This document shows positions 45,154 to 53,985 of a stretch of DNA of 64,000 bases, one piece after another; within the stretch, counting starts at the first letter, position 1; each line of letters begins with the position of its first letter. The notes under the pieces were generated by a model, which made no database searches, had not been told where the DNA came from, and saw only the letters and a list, made by a program, of their open reading frames with translations. This stretch comes from Pectobacterium aquaticum (GTDB lineage Bacteria; Pseudomonadota; Gammaproteobacteria; Enterobacterales; Enterobacteriaceae): positions 1,798,001 to 1,862,000 of the forward strand of contig NZ_CP086253.1 of NCBI RefSeq assembly GCF_003382565.3. The letters are read 5' to 3'. A program made the position numbers and the translations under genes.

Positions 45154-45183
45154 TTATGACACTCAGTAATTTTAATGTCATAA
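45154..45183. promoter_or_regulatory. 8-bp dyad TTATGACA-N14-TGTCATAA upstream of deoC
   Basis: TTATGACA (45154-45161) and TGTCATAA (45176-45183) are perfect inverted repeats 14 bases apart, between the ERIC and the DeoR-like palindrome. It resembles no site I can name with confidence; a second regulator of deoC is possible. Confidence 0.45.
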
Positions 45184-45205
45184 AAATAACAATAAAATTA
45201 AATTT

Positions 45206-45221
45206 TGTTATTATAATAACA
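45206..45221. promoter_or_regulatory. Candidate DeoR operator of deoC
   Basis: TGTTATTATAATAACA is a perfect 16-bp palindrome with the same outer arms (TGTTA/TAACA) and length as the E. coli DeoR operator TGTTAGAATTCTAACA. An additional inverted AATAACA half lies at 45186-45192. Confidence 0.75.
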
Positions 45222-45281
45222 AAAAATGAAGTAAGTATGATACCGAAGGTAGGGAGAATGAGAAGATGGGGGGGGTGAATC

Positions 45282-45341
45282 GTATAAAAAAGAAAAGAAA
45301 ACGCCCATCGTTCTTGAACCTGAAAGGCGGGAACGATGGGC
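45282..45341 (-). terminator. Rho-independent terminator of ybjL
   Basis: GCCCATCGTTC (45303-45313) pairs with GAACGATGGGC (45331-45341), an 11-bp perfect stem with 17-nt loop. On the minus strand it is followed by GTTTTCTTTTCTTTTTT. Confidence 0.9.
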
Positions 45342-45448
45342 TCCTCAATAAAGGGAATCAAAGAAAAGCAGTGGCACTTATTCAGACTGTAGAGCAAAGA
45401 AAAAGTTCTAGTTTTTAAAAAATAATATTGACGATTTTTTACATTTTT

Positions 45449-47137
45449 TCAGCCGGGCAGCTCAGGCCAGATAACCACGATAAGTGAACCCGCTAAGGTG
45501 AGTAGCACGTTAGCGATGGCATAGGTACCCGCATAGCCGAGTGCAGGGATGTTACTGCGCGCCGTATCGCTGATAATTTCCATCGCGGGGGCGCAGGTTC
45601 GAGCCCCCATCATGGCACCAAAGAGCAGCGCACGGTTCATTTTCAACACGTACGCACCAAACAGGAAACAAATGACCACTGGCAGTAGGCTAACAATCAG
45701 CCCTGAAGCCAGCATCTGGATACCGACGTCTCCCAGGCTACTGTTAATGGTGCTACCTGCACTCAGGCCAACGCCCGCCATAAAGACCATCAGGCCGAAT
45801 TCTTTGACCATGTTAAGTGCGCCTTGCGGAATATAGCCGAAGGTTGGGTGGTTAGCGCGCAAGAACCCCAGCATGATACCGGCGAACAGCAACCCAGCCG
45901 CATTACCGATGCCAAAGGTGAAGTTGCTGAATTGGATGGTGATCAGCCCGACCATCACGCCGATGACGAAAAATGCGCAGAAGGCGAGCAGATCGGTGAC
46001 CTGGCTATGAATAGAAATGAACCCGATTCTGTCAGCAATGCTTTTTACCCTGCGGGCGTCCCCGCTGACCTGCAAGACATCGCCTTTATTCAGGACGACG
46101 TTATCGTCAATCGGCATTTCAATCTGGCTACGGACAATCCGGTTAAGAAAACAGCCGTGATCGGTCAGCTTCAATTGGCTAAGACGCTTGCCGACGGCAT
46201 TGTGATTCTTGACGACGATCTCTTCCGTCACGATGCGCATGTCCAGCAAATCGCGGTCAAAAACTTCCTTGCCATCGCGGAAATTGGAGTTCAGGCGAGA
46301 ATGGGCATCGGGATAGCCGACCAGCGCGATCTCATCGCCGATTTGCAAGACGGCGTCACCATCAGGGCTGGCCAGAATCCCGTTGCGTCGGATGCGTTCG
46401 ATGTAGCAGCCGGTCTGGCGATAAATCCCCAGCTCACGCAGATTTTTGCCGTCCGCCCAGCCAACCAGCTCCGGCCCGACGCGATAGGCGCGAATCACCG
46501 GCAGATACACTTTTCTCTGGCTGTCCTGGTCTAACCCGCGCTCGCGTGCAATCTGCTGAGCGCTGGTAGGTAAATCCTGATGCTGGAGTTTGGGTAGGTA
46601 GCGTGCGCCAAAAATGAGGCTGACCAGCCCGACTAGGTACGTCAGCGCATAGCCCAAACTCAGATGATCTTGCTCAATACCGAGCTGGTTACCCAAGCTG
46701 GCGGTATTGCGCAGCGTGTCACCCGCACCGACCAGCACTGGCGTTGAAGTCATTGAACCGGCCAGCATCCCTGCCGTCAAACCAATTCCCCAGCCAAAGA
46801 GTTTGCCTAAGCCCAGAGCCAGTAACATGGCGCTGCCGACCATTACCAGCGCCAGCATGAAATAGTTTTTCCCGTCGCGAAAAAAAATAGAAAAGAAATT
46901 CGGTCCAGCTTCCACGCCCACGCAAAAAATAAATAACATAAAACCGAGACTCAGCGCTTCGGTATTAATCGAAAAATGCTGTTGGCCGAGTAATAAAGAA
47001 ACAACTAAAACTCCAATGGAATTACCAAGTTGTACTGGCCCGAGGCGCAATTTTCCCAGGCAGAGTCCTAATGAAAGGACCACGAATAAAAGTAGAATGT
47101 AATTCCCATTTAACAAATCAGCGACGTTTATATTCAT
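45449..47137 (-). CDS. ybjL: YbjL, putative AAE-family transporter with TrkA-C domains
   Basis: This 562-residue inner-membrane protein (E. coli 561) has two hydrophobic halves of about five to six helices each, with the AspT/YidE/YbjL duplication domain, separated by two soluble TrkA-C (RCK_C) domains (about residues 200-370). The second half contains GARTCAPAMEII, conserved in the family. Members exchange aspartate/alanine in other bacteria; the YbjL substrate is unknown. The start at 47137 (MNINVADLL) matches E. coli; the open frame runs 15 codons further. Confidence 0.93.
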   Translation of the reverse strand: MNINVADLLNGNYILLLFVVLSLGLCLGKLRLGPVQLGNSIGVLVVSLLLGQQHFSINTEALSLGFMLFIFCVGVEAGPNFFSIFFRDGKNYFMLALVMVGSAMLLALGLGKLFGWGIGLTAGMLAGSMTSTPVLVGAGDTLRNTASLGNQLGIEQDHLSLGYALTYLVGLVSLIFGARYLPKLQHQDLPTSAQQIARERGLDQDSQRKVYLPVIRAYRVGPELVGWADGKNLRELGIYRQTGCYIERIRRNGILASPDGDAVLQIGDEIALVGYPDAHSRLNSNFRDGKEVFDRDLLDMRIVTEEIVVKNHNAVGKRLSQLKLTDHGCFLNRIVRSQIEMPIDDNVVLNKGDVLQVSGDARRVKSIADRIGFISIHSQVTDLLAFCAFFVIGVMVGLITIQFSNFTFGIGNAAGLLFAGIMLGFLRANHPTFGYIPQGALNMVKEFGLMVFMAGVGLSAGSTINSSLGDVGIQMLASGLIVSLLPVVICFLFGAYVLKMNRALLFGAMMGARTCAPAMEIISDTARSNIPALGYAGTYAIANVLLTLAGSLIVVIWPELPG

Positions 47138-47513
47138 GGAATGTAACTTGTTTTTTACCAGTAAGTTCTTGATGTTATTCATTATAGCGGCTAGATTTAG
47201 CCATGAAATGCATGAATTCCCGTGACGGTGTCAATACGCGTCGGCTGAAAGGAATCAGCCTCGTTCAGTATAATTTATCCGATAAAAATTGTTCAGTGTA
47301 ATTATTGTTTAATTTAATGATTGTGGTGTCGCTGTTGAAGAAATGCGGCGAGTTATCGTCTTTTTCGGCGAATAACCTACGCATTGAATAAATCGTAGCG
47401 CAGCCTCATGTTTTTCATATCGGGGAATAGATACGCCAATCATTTTTACCATGCCGTACGTTTTCGGTCTCTGGTTGATGCAGATTGGGAGGCATATTGA
47501 GAAGGGGCGATTT
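47138..47513. other. Divergent intergenic region ybjL-ybjM
   Basis: This 376-bp stretch contains a dyad GGCTGA/TCAGCC (47243-47260) and a near-repeat GTTCAGTATAATT / GTTCAGTGTAATT (from 47263 and 47290). Promoters of both genes must lie here. No ORF with a proper start was accepted. Confidence 0.5.
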
Positions 47514-47885
47514 ATGGCAAGAAAAAAAGGTTGGGTCGGTGCGACCTGCTGTTTTTTATTGTTTACCGTAGTCTTTCTGAGTCAAAAGTTTGATGCGTCG
47601 GAGGTTACGGTGAATGACGGACTGCGTGGTAGCCCGGGAATGTTGCTCTTCCTGCTGCCCGGCATGGTCGCCTATTTTCTTTCCGCACGCGGCCGCCTGC
47701 GTTACCCGCTGTTTGGTGCATTGGCGGCAATGCCCGTTTGTTTGCTGGTGCTCCACCTGTGGAATACGCCGATGCGCTCTTTCTGGCAAGAGCTGGCCTA
47801 CGTCATGAGTGCGGTGTTCTGGAGTGTGCTCGGCGCGCTGGGCGTGCTGTGCTTACGCCGTCTTTATCGACGCTATCTTCGTTGA
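47514..47885 (+). CDS. ybjM: Inner membrane protein YbjM
   Basis: This 123-residue protein (E. coli 125) has about four hydrophobic segments and the family block RSFWQELAYVMSAVFWSVLGAL. The function is unknown. The start at 47514 follows AAGGGG (GAAGGGGCGATTT); an upstream in-frame extension to 47451 is not family sequence. It is convergent with grxA, with a hairpin between. Confidence 0.88.
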   Translation: MARKKGWVGATCCFLLFTVVFLSQKFDASEVTVNDGLRGSPGMLLFLLPGMVAYFLSARGRLRYPLFGALAAMPVCLLVLHLWNTPMRSFWQELAYVMSAVFWSVLGALGVLCLRRLYRRYLR

Positions 47886-47908
47886 GTGGATTCTATTGCA
47901 AACCCATA

Positions 47909-47942
47909 GAAAAGCGCGGACTGTCGCCGCGCTATTGTTTCG
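47909..47942. terminator. Terminator between convergent ybjM and grxA
   Basis: AGCGCGG (47913-47919) and CCGCGCT (47927-47933) form the stem. Plus-strand tail ATTGTTTC and minus-strand tail TTTTCTATG make it usable both ways, better for grxA. Confidence 0.75.
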
Positions 47943-47979
47943 TCAGTTCGACGTTCTATGTGTTCTGCCAGTTTGATGA

Positions 47980-48246
47980 TTATGACTGGAACAGAGCCAG
48001 ATGCTCTTTGGCATAGGCTTCAAAATCGGTGCAACCGCCGATGTGTTTTTCATCCAGGAAAATCTGCGGTACGGTTTCAACTGGCTTTCCTACCGTCTTG
48101 GACAAATCTTCTTTCGAGATGCCTTCTGCGTGGATGTCTACATAGCGGAAGCTGAAGTCATCACGTTGCTCGGCCAGTTTCTCTGCCAGTTCTTTGGCAC
48201 GGACACAATAAGGGCAGGCTGGGCGCCCGAAAATTACAGCAAACAT
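47980..48246 (-). CDS. grxA: Glutaredoxin 1 GrxA
   Basis: This 88-residue redox protein (E. coli 85) has the active-site CPYC at residues 11-14 and the glutathione-binding TVPQIFLDEKHIGG segment. It reduces ribonucleotide reductase and other disulfides with glutathione in the cytoplasm. In E. coli grxA is induced by OxyR; I could not confirm an OxyR site here. It is divergent from nfsA, with an extended ERIC element in the gap where E. coli has ybjC. Confidence 0.95.
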   Translation of the reverse strand: MFAVIFGRPACPYCVRAKELAEKLAEQRDDFSFRYVDIHAEGISKEDLSKTVGKPVETVPQIFLDEKHIGGCTDFEAYAKEHLALFQS

Positions 48247-48759
<513 letters not shown>

Positions 48760-49479
48760 GTGACACCAACGATTGATTTGCTACAGCGCCACCGTTCTAT
48801 TCGCGCATTTACGTCTCAGGCCATAACGGATGAGCAACGCCACGCCATCATTACCGCCGCACAAAGTGCGTCCAGCTCCAGCTTTTTACAATGCAGCTCC
48901 ATTATCCGTATTACCGATCCTGCCGTGCGGGAAACGCTTGTTCACTATACTGGCGAGCAAGGTTATGTGGCACAGGCGGCGGAGTTTTGGGTCTTTTGTG
49001 CCGATTTTCATCGGCATGTAGAGGTCTTTCCACAGGCAGAAACTGGTCTGGCGGAGCAATTGCTGATTGGCTGCGTTGATACCGCTATCATGGGGCAGAA
49101 TGCACTGATTGCCGCCGAATCACTGGGGTTGGGCGGGGTATTTATCGGTGGGATCCGCAATCGAATCGCTGACGTGACGCAGTTGTTGCAACTGCCAACG
49201 TTGGTTCTGCCGTTGTTTGGCCTGTGTCTGGGGCACCCAGACGCGGACCCTATCCTGAAACCGCGCATGCCAACCGCGATGATGCTGCATGAAAATGTCT
49301 ATCAGCCGCTCGACCGCGGTGTGCTGGCGCAATACGACCAGCAAATGGTGGAATATTATCTGCAACGTACCGGTAGCCGTCGTGAAAGCTGGAGTGAGCA
49401 CGTGGAACGGACGCTGAAAAAAGAGTTACGTCCATTCATGCTGGACTACTTACATCAACAAGGATGGGCGATACGTTAG
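48760..49479 (+). CDS. nfsA: Oxygen-insensitive NADPH nitroreductase NfsA
   Basis: This 239-residue FMN enzyme (E. coli 240) reduces nitroaromatics and quinones by two electrons with NADPH. The N-terminal HRSIRAFTSQ flavin-binding segment, SSSSFLQCSS and the central GVFIGGIRN block are conserved. It starts the series nfsA-rimK-ybjN shared with E. coli, and rimK follows after 16 bases. In E. coli it is SoxRS-controlled; here an ERIC repeat ends 38 bases upstream, so the promoter may lie within or beyond the repeat. Confidence 0.95.
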   Translation: MTPTIDLLQRHRSIRAFTSQAITDEQRHAIITAAQSASSSSFLQCSSIIRITDPAVRETLVHYTGEQGYVAQAAEFWVFCADFHRHVEVFPQAETGLAEQLLIGCVDTAIMGQNALIAAESLGLGGVFIGGIRNRIADVTQLLQLPTLVLPLFGLCLGHPDADPILKPRMPTAMMLHENVYQPLDRGVLAQYDQQMVEYYLQRTGSRRESWSEHVERTLKKELRPFMLDYLHQQGWAIR

Positions 49480-49495
49480 TATCCGTAGGATATTT

Positions 49496-50407
49496 ATGAA
49501 GATAGCCATTCTGTCTCGTGATGGGTCGTTATATTCCTGCAAACGTCTGCGTGAAGCGGCTGAGGCGCGCCAGCACCGCGTTGAGATTATTGACCCGCTT
49601 TCCTGCTATATGAATATCAATTCGGCGGCGCCGTCAGTGCATTACCGCGGGCGTCGGCTGGATAAATTTGATGCGGTTATTCCGCGTATCGGCTCACAGA
49701 TCACGTTTTATGGTACGGCGGTATTACGCCAGTTTGAAATGCTTGGCAGCTACCCGCTGAATAATTCTGTCGCCATCATTCGCGCCCGCGACAAGCTGCA
49801 TTCGCTGCAACTGCTTGCTCGTGAGGGAATTGACCTGCCGATCACTGGATTTGCTCACTCACCGGATGATACTGGCGATCTGATTGCGATGGTGGGCGGT
49901 GCGCCGCTAGTCGTAAAATTGGTGGAGGGCACGCAGGGAATCGGTGTGGTATTGGCCGAGACGCGACAGGCGGCGGAAAGCGTGATTGATGCTTTTCGCG
50001 GGCTGAATGCGCACATTCTGGTGCAGGAGTACGTGCATGAAGCGCAGGGTAAAGATATCCGCTGCTTTGTGATCGGCAACCGAGTTGTTGCGGCGATTGA
50101 GCGACAGGCGAAAGCGGGGGAATTCCGTTCAAACCTGCATCGCGGCGGCTCGGCGAATAAAGTGAAGATTACGGCGAAGGAGCGTGCGATTGCTATCAAG
50201 GCGACAAAAACGCTGGGGCTGAATATCGCGGGCGTCGATATTTTGCGTGCCGACCGAGGGCCGTTGGTGATGGAAGTCAACGCCTCACCGGGGCTGGAAG
50301 GGATTGAAACGACGACCGGAGTCGATATTGCCAACATGATAATTGAATTTATTGAGCAAAATACCCAGAGACGCCTCGCAATATCGGCAACAATAAGCAA
50401 AAGTTAG
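49496..50407 (+). CDS. rimK: Ribosomal S6 modification protein RimK
   Basis: This 303-residue ATP-grasp ligase (E. coli 300) adds glutamate residues to the C terminus of ribosomal protein S6. It has the N-terminal pre-ATP-grasp domain (MKIAILSRDGSLYSCKRL), the ATP-grasp segments LVVKLVEGTQGIGV-like and the metal-binding VMEVNASPGLEGIE. It lies 16 bases after nfsA, so it is probably cotranscribed. A terminator follows. Confidence 0.96.
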   Translation: MKIAILSRDGSLYSCKRLREAAEARQHRVEIIDPLSCYMNINSAAPSVHYRGRRLDKFDAVIPRIGSQITFYGTAVLRQFEMLGSYPLNNSVAIIRARDKLHSLQLLAREGIDLPITGFAHSPDDTGDLIAMVGGAPLVVKLVEGTQGIGVVLAETRQAAESVIDAFRGLNAHILVQEYVHEAQGKDIRCFVIGNRVVAAIERQAKAGEFRSNLHRGGSANKVKITAKERAIAIKATKTLGLNIAGVDILRADRGPLVMEVNASPGLEGIETTTGVDIANMIIEFIEQNTQRRLAISATISKS

Positions 50408-50418
50408 CTTTCTGAAAC

Positions 50419-50455
50419 AGGGACAGCGCCGTAAAATACGGCGTTCCCTATTTTG
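50419..50455 (+). terminator. Terminator of nfsA-rimK
   Basis: A two-part stem, GGGA..TCCC outside and CGCCGTA/TACGGCG (50427-50443) inside with an AAA loop, is followed by TATTTT. Confidence 0.8.
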
Positions 50456-50673
50456 GCGTGTAGGCACCGGACAGCGGTACTCTTCGACGTGTCACCGTGC
50501 TGCGGAACGAGGAAAGCGGGTGGCGGGGCGCTTTTATCGTGGCATCGTCGCACAATATTCCGTAAGCTATGGGCCGTTTTTAAGGCTCTTTCTGTTTTAA
50601 CATCGCTTCTGCGTAAACGGTGTTTTCTTTTCAACAACGCTGTCTGTACGGCAGTAGGTATGAGGCAAACATG

Positions 50674-51153
50674 ATGGATTCACTCATCGTCCCGGATTTG
50701 GCTATGCTACGGCGGTGGCTGGATCAACTGAACATTCTGTATTTCGAATGTGATTCCTGTCAGGCGCTCCATCTTCCTCATATGCAAAATTTTGATGGTG
50801 TGTTCGATGCAAAAGTTGATCTGGTAGATAACGTGATCCTGTTTTCTGCTCTTGCCGAAGTGAAGCCTAGCGCGTTGATTCCTCTGGTCGGCGACCTGAG
50901 CCAAATCAATGCCAGTTCGCTGACTGTCAAGGCGTTTATCGACGTTCAGGACGATAACCTGCCGAAGTTAATTGTCTGCCAGTCATTCAGCGTTGCCGCT
51001 GGTATGACGTTGGAACAATTCAGGCATTTTATGCAGCAGTCCGAAGAACAAATCTCAATGGTGATCCTTGAGGCCGGTGCTAATAATCTGCTGTTTATCG
51101 GCGAGGAAGAAGAAGGCTCTGCTGCCAGAGTTACTACCTCTCATCTGCATTGA
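50674..51153 (+). CDS. ybjN: YbjN family protein
   Basis: This 159-residue soluble protein (E. coli 158) shares FECDSCQALHLPHMQNFDGVF with YbjN. In E. coli YbjN affects motility, biofilm and stress responses, but its biochemical role is unclear; the related family (YbjN/type III chaperone-like fold) binds proteins. ATGs at 50671 and 50674 both follow GAGG (50662-50665); the second has better spacing. It is followed by a terminator and precedes potFGHI, as in E. coli. Confidence 0.92.
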   Translation: MDSLIVPDLAMLRRWLDQLNILYFECDSCQALHLPHMQNFDGVFDAKVDLVDNVILFSALAEVKPSALIPLVGDLSQINASSLTVKAFIDVQDDNLPKLIVCQSFSVAAGMTLEQFRHFMQQSEEQISMVILEAGANNLLFIGEEEEGSAARVTTSHLH

Positions 51154-51525
51154 TACGGTTGCTGCCAACGGCAGCAATTGGTTTTACTTATTTTTCTTTC
51201 ACCGCCATTTATTCTGGTTATTTCGCATTATTGCCAGATATTTCTCTTTGTTTGTTGCTAAACGCCTTCATCACATCGATAAAATGTGAATAAATAATCG
51301 TTAAAACCCATTTTTTACGTTCAAGTATGGTGCACACGATGTTGTGGGGTTATGCTTTATTCCTGTAAGACACAGACAGCGGAATCAGAGCTATGTGTGT
51401 GTCTGGGCGAATAAAAATCGGTGCATACTCATTCACCGGTTGGATAGCGCGGCAGGACATATTTTGTATCGGAACGATACAGATTAACTCCCATGAATCA
51501 CCCCCTTATATGGAGGAAGGAACGG
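51154..51525. other. Intergenic region ybjN-potF
   Basis: This 372-bp stretch starts with the ybjN terminator (51159-51195) and contains the potF promoter region, not resolved to boxes. It has no ORF of note. Confidence 0.55.
51159..51195 (+). terminator. Terminator of ybjN
   Basis: TTGCTGCC (51159-51166) and GGCAGCAA (51170-51177) form an 8-bp stem with a 3-nt loop, followed by TTGGTTTTACTTATTTTTC. Confidence 0.75.
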
Positions 51526-52635
51526 ATGTTCACCCAACGTAAAAAATGGCTATCGGGTGTTGTTACCGGCTTGCTGATGGCCGCGTCCGTCACCGCATCT
51601 GCGGAAGAGAAAACGCTGCATGTTTATAACTGGTCCGACTATATCGCACCGAACACGTTAGCCAATTTCCAGAAAGAAACCGGTATTAAGGTCGTCTATG
51701 ACGTGTTTGACTCCAACGAAGTGTTGGAAGGCAAGCTCATGGCGGGCAGTACGGGTTTTGATCTGGTCGTGCCTTCTGCTAGCTTCCTGGAGCGCCAGCT
51801 CTCTGCGGGAGTGTTTCAGCCATTAGACAAGAGCAAACTACCGAATTACAAAAATCTGGATCCTGAGCTGATGAAGTTGATCGCACAGCACGATCCAGAC
51901 AATAAATATGCCCTGCCTTACCTGTGGGCGACCACGGGCATTGGCTATAACGCTGAGAAAGTCAAAGCCGCGCTGGGTGCTGATGCACCAGTTAACAGCT
52001 GGGATTTGGTGCTGAAGCCAGAAAATCTGGAAAAGTTGAAAAGTTGTGGTGTCTCCTTCTTGGATGCGCCAGAAGAGATCTTTGCAACCGTGCTGAACTA
52101 TCAGGGTAAAGATCCGAACAGCACCAAGCCGGGTGATTACACCACCTCTGCGACCGATCTGCTGCTTAAACTGCGTCCGAGCATTCGCTACTTCCATTCC
52201 TCGCAATACATTAACGATCTGGCGAACGGTGATATCTGCGTCGCGGTAGGCTGGGCGGGTGACATTTTGCAAGCAGGAAACCGTGCGAAAGAAGCGAAAA
52301 ACGGGGTGAATATCCAATACAGCATTCCGAAAGAAGGTGCGCTGGCATTCTTTGACGTTCTCGCCATTCCGAAAGATGCTAAAAATCTGGATGAAACCTA
52401 TGCGTTTCTGGATTACCTGATGAAGCCAGAAGTGATGGCTGAAATCAGTAACCACGTGTATTACGCGAGCGGTAATCTGGCTTCCTTACCGTTGGTGAAC
52501 GACGAAATTCGTAATAACCCAGGCGTTTATCCGCCAGCGGATGTACGTGCCAAGCTGTTTACGCTTAAAGTGCAATCTCCTCAGATTGATCGTACGCGTA
52601 CTCGCGCATGGACTAAGGTTAAAAGCGGCAAATAG
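51526..52635 (+). CDS. potF: Putrescine-binding protein PotF
   Basis: This 369-residue periplasmic protein (E. coli 370) has a signal peptide with cleavage after SASA near residue 27, then a spermidine/putrescine-binding domain starting with LHVYNWSDYIAPNT. The conserved WSDY and other aromatic/acidic residues line the putrescine pocket in the family. It delivers putrescine to PotGHI. The start at 51526 follows GGAGGAAGG. It heads potF-potG-potH-potI. Confidence 0.97.
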   Translation: MFTQRKKWLSGVVTGLLMAASVTASAEEKTLHVYNWSDYIAPNTLANFQKETGIKVVYDVFDSNEVLEGKLMAGSTGFDLVVPSASFLERQLSAGVFQPLDKSKLPNYKNLDPELMKLIAQHDPDNKYALPYLWATTGIGYNAEKVKAALGADAPVNSWDLVLKPENLEKLKSCGVSFLDAPEEIFATVLNYQGKDPNSTKPGDYTTSATDLLLKLRPSIRYFHSSQYINDLANGDICVAVGWAGDILQAGNRAKEAKNGVNIQYSIPKEGALAFFDVLAIPKDAKNLDETYAFLDYLMKPEVMAEISNHVYYASGNLASLPLVNDEIRNNPGVYPPADVRAKLFTLKVQSPQIDRTRTRAWTKVKSGK

Positions 52636-52837
52636 CCTCTTGGATCTGAATCGTTACCCACGCGCTTGACGGTTGCTGGTTTCAGCAACCAGAGAATGGA
52701 TGGGTATAAAATGTGGCGAACAGGCGGATAATCCGCCTGTTTGCGCTCTATATTATGTCACACTGCTGAATGCAAAAGCCCTGAGTGGCGGTATCCACGG
52801 TGTGACTTGTTCTGCTTTTGCCGGAGAGCAATGCGAA

Positions 52838-53971
52838 GTGAATGACGCGATCCCCCGCCCTCAATCCAAACCTCCCAAAGCGGCCACGCCGCTGCTGGAA
52901 GTGCGTAACCTGACAAAATCGTTCGACGGCCAGGCCGCCGTCGATGATGTCAGCCTGACGATTTATAAAGGCGAAATTTTTGCTCTGCTGGGTGCCTCTG
53001 GCTGTGGGAAATCCACGCTGTTGCGCATGCTGGCAGGTTTTGAGCTTCCTACACAGGGGCAGATTGTTCTGGATGGTCAGGATTTGTCATTGGTGCCGCC
53101 TTACCAGCGTCCTATCAATATGATGTTCCAGTCTTATGCGCTGTTCCCACACATGACGGTGGAAAAGAATATCGCGTTTGGTCTGAAGCAGGACAAGCTA
53201 CCGCGCGCAGAAATTAAAGATCGTGTGGAAGAGATGCTGTCGCTGGTGCACATGCAGGAGTTTGCCAATCGTAAACCGCATCAGCTTTCCGGCGGTCAAC
53301 GTCAGCGTGTTGCGTTGGCTCGTAGTCTGGCGAAGCGTCCCAAACTGCTGCTGCTGGACGAACCAATGGGAGCGCTGGACAAAAAATTACGCGACCGTAT
53401 GCAGCTTGAAGTCGTCGATATTCTGGAACGCGTGGGCGTGACCTGCGTGATGGTGACGCACGATCAGGAAGAAGCCATGACCATGGCGGGTCGTATTGCC
53501 ATTATGAATCGCGGTAAATTCGTACAGATTGGCGAACCGGAAGAGATTTATGAGCACCCGAACACGCGTTTCAGCGCGGAGTTCATCGGCTCAGTCAATA
53601 TGTTTGAAGGGATCTTGCAGGAACGTCAGGACGATGCGCTGATCATTAAAAGCCCCGGACTGGTGCATCCGCTGAAAGTGGATTCTGATGTCTCGGTGGT
53701 CGATGGTGTTCCGGTCTACATCGCGTTGCGTCCTGAGAAAATCATGTTGTGCGAAGAAGTTCCGGCTGACGGTTGTAACTTCGCGGTAGGGGAAGTGGTC
53801 CATATCGCCTATCTGGGCGACTTGTCGATTTACCACGTCAGGCTCAACAGCGGGCAAACTATCAGCGCGCAGTTACAAAATGCCTACCGCTATCGTAAAG
53901 GCATGCCGACCTGGGGGGATGAGGTCCGGCTGTGTTGGGACGCGGATAGCTGTGTCGTTCTGACGGTGTAG
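52838..53971 (+). CDS. potG: Putrescine ABC importer ATPase PotG
   Basis: This 377-residue protein matches E. coli PotG in length. It has one ABC domain with Walker A GASGCGKST, signature LSGGQRQR and Walker B LLLLDEPMGALD, and a C-terminal TOBE-like regulatory domain (from about residue 285). The GTG start at 52838 (VNDAIPRP) reproduces the E. coli N terminus; the open frame extends 55 codons upstream without similarity. It lies 202 bases after potF, so an internal promoter or a processed spacer is possible. Confidence 0.95.
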   Translation: MNDAIPRPQSKPPKAATPLLEVRNLTKSFDGQAAVDDVSLTIYKGEIFALLGASGCGKSTLLRMLAGFELPTQGQIVLDGQDLSLVPPYQRPINMMFQSYALFPHMTVEKNIAFGLKQDKLPRAEIKDRVEEMLSLVHMQEFANRKPHQLSGGQRQRVALARSLAKRPKLLLLDEPMGALDKKLRDRMQLEVVDILERVGVTCVMVTHDQEEAMTMAGRIAIMNRGKFVQIGEPEEIYEHPNTRFSAEFIGSVNMFEGILQERQDDALIIKSPGLVHPLKVDSDVSVVDGVPVYIALRPEKIMLCEEVPADGCNFAVGEVVHIAYLGDLSIYHVRLNSGQTISAQLQNAYRYRKGMPTWGDEVRLCWDADSCVVLTV

Positions 53972-53985
53972 CGAGGAAGAATACC

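Larger units (their letters stand above)
44987..45448. other. Divergent/upstream region deoC-ybjL
   Basis: This 462-bp region holds, left to right: the deoC ribosome site, an ERIC element (45005-45130), a dyad (45154-45183), a DeoR-like operator (45206-45221), a run of eight G near 45268, and the ybjL terminator (45282-45341). It is strongly AT-rich between 45130 and 45240. Confidence 0.75.

Noticed and set aside
45134..45397. 87-residue minus-strand frame between deoC and ybjL
   Set aside because: It crosses the ybjL terminator and the DeoR-like operator and has composition of AT-rich spacer; no ribosome site.
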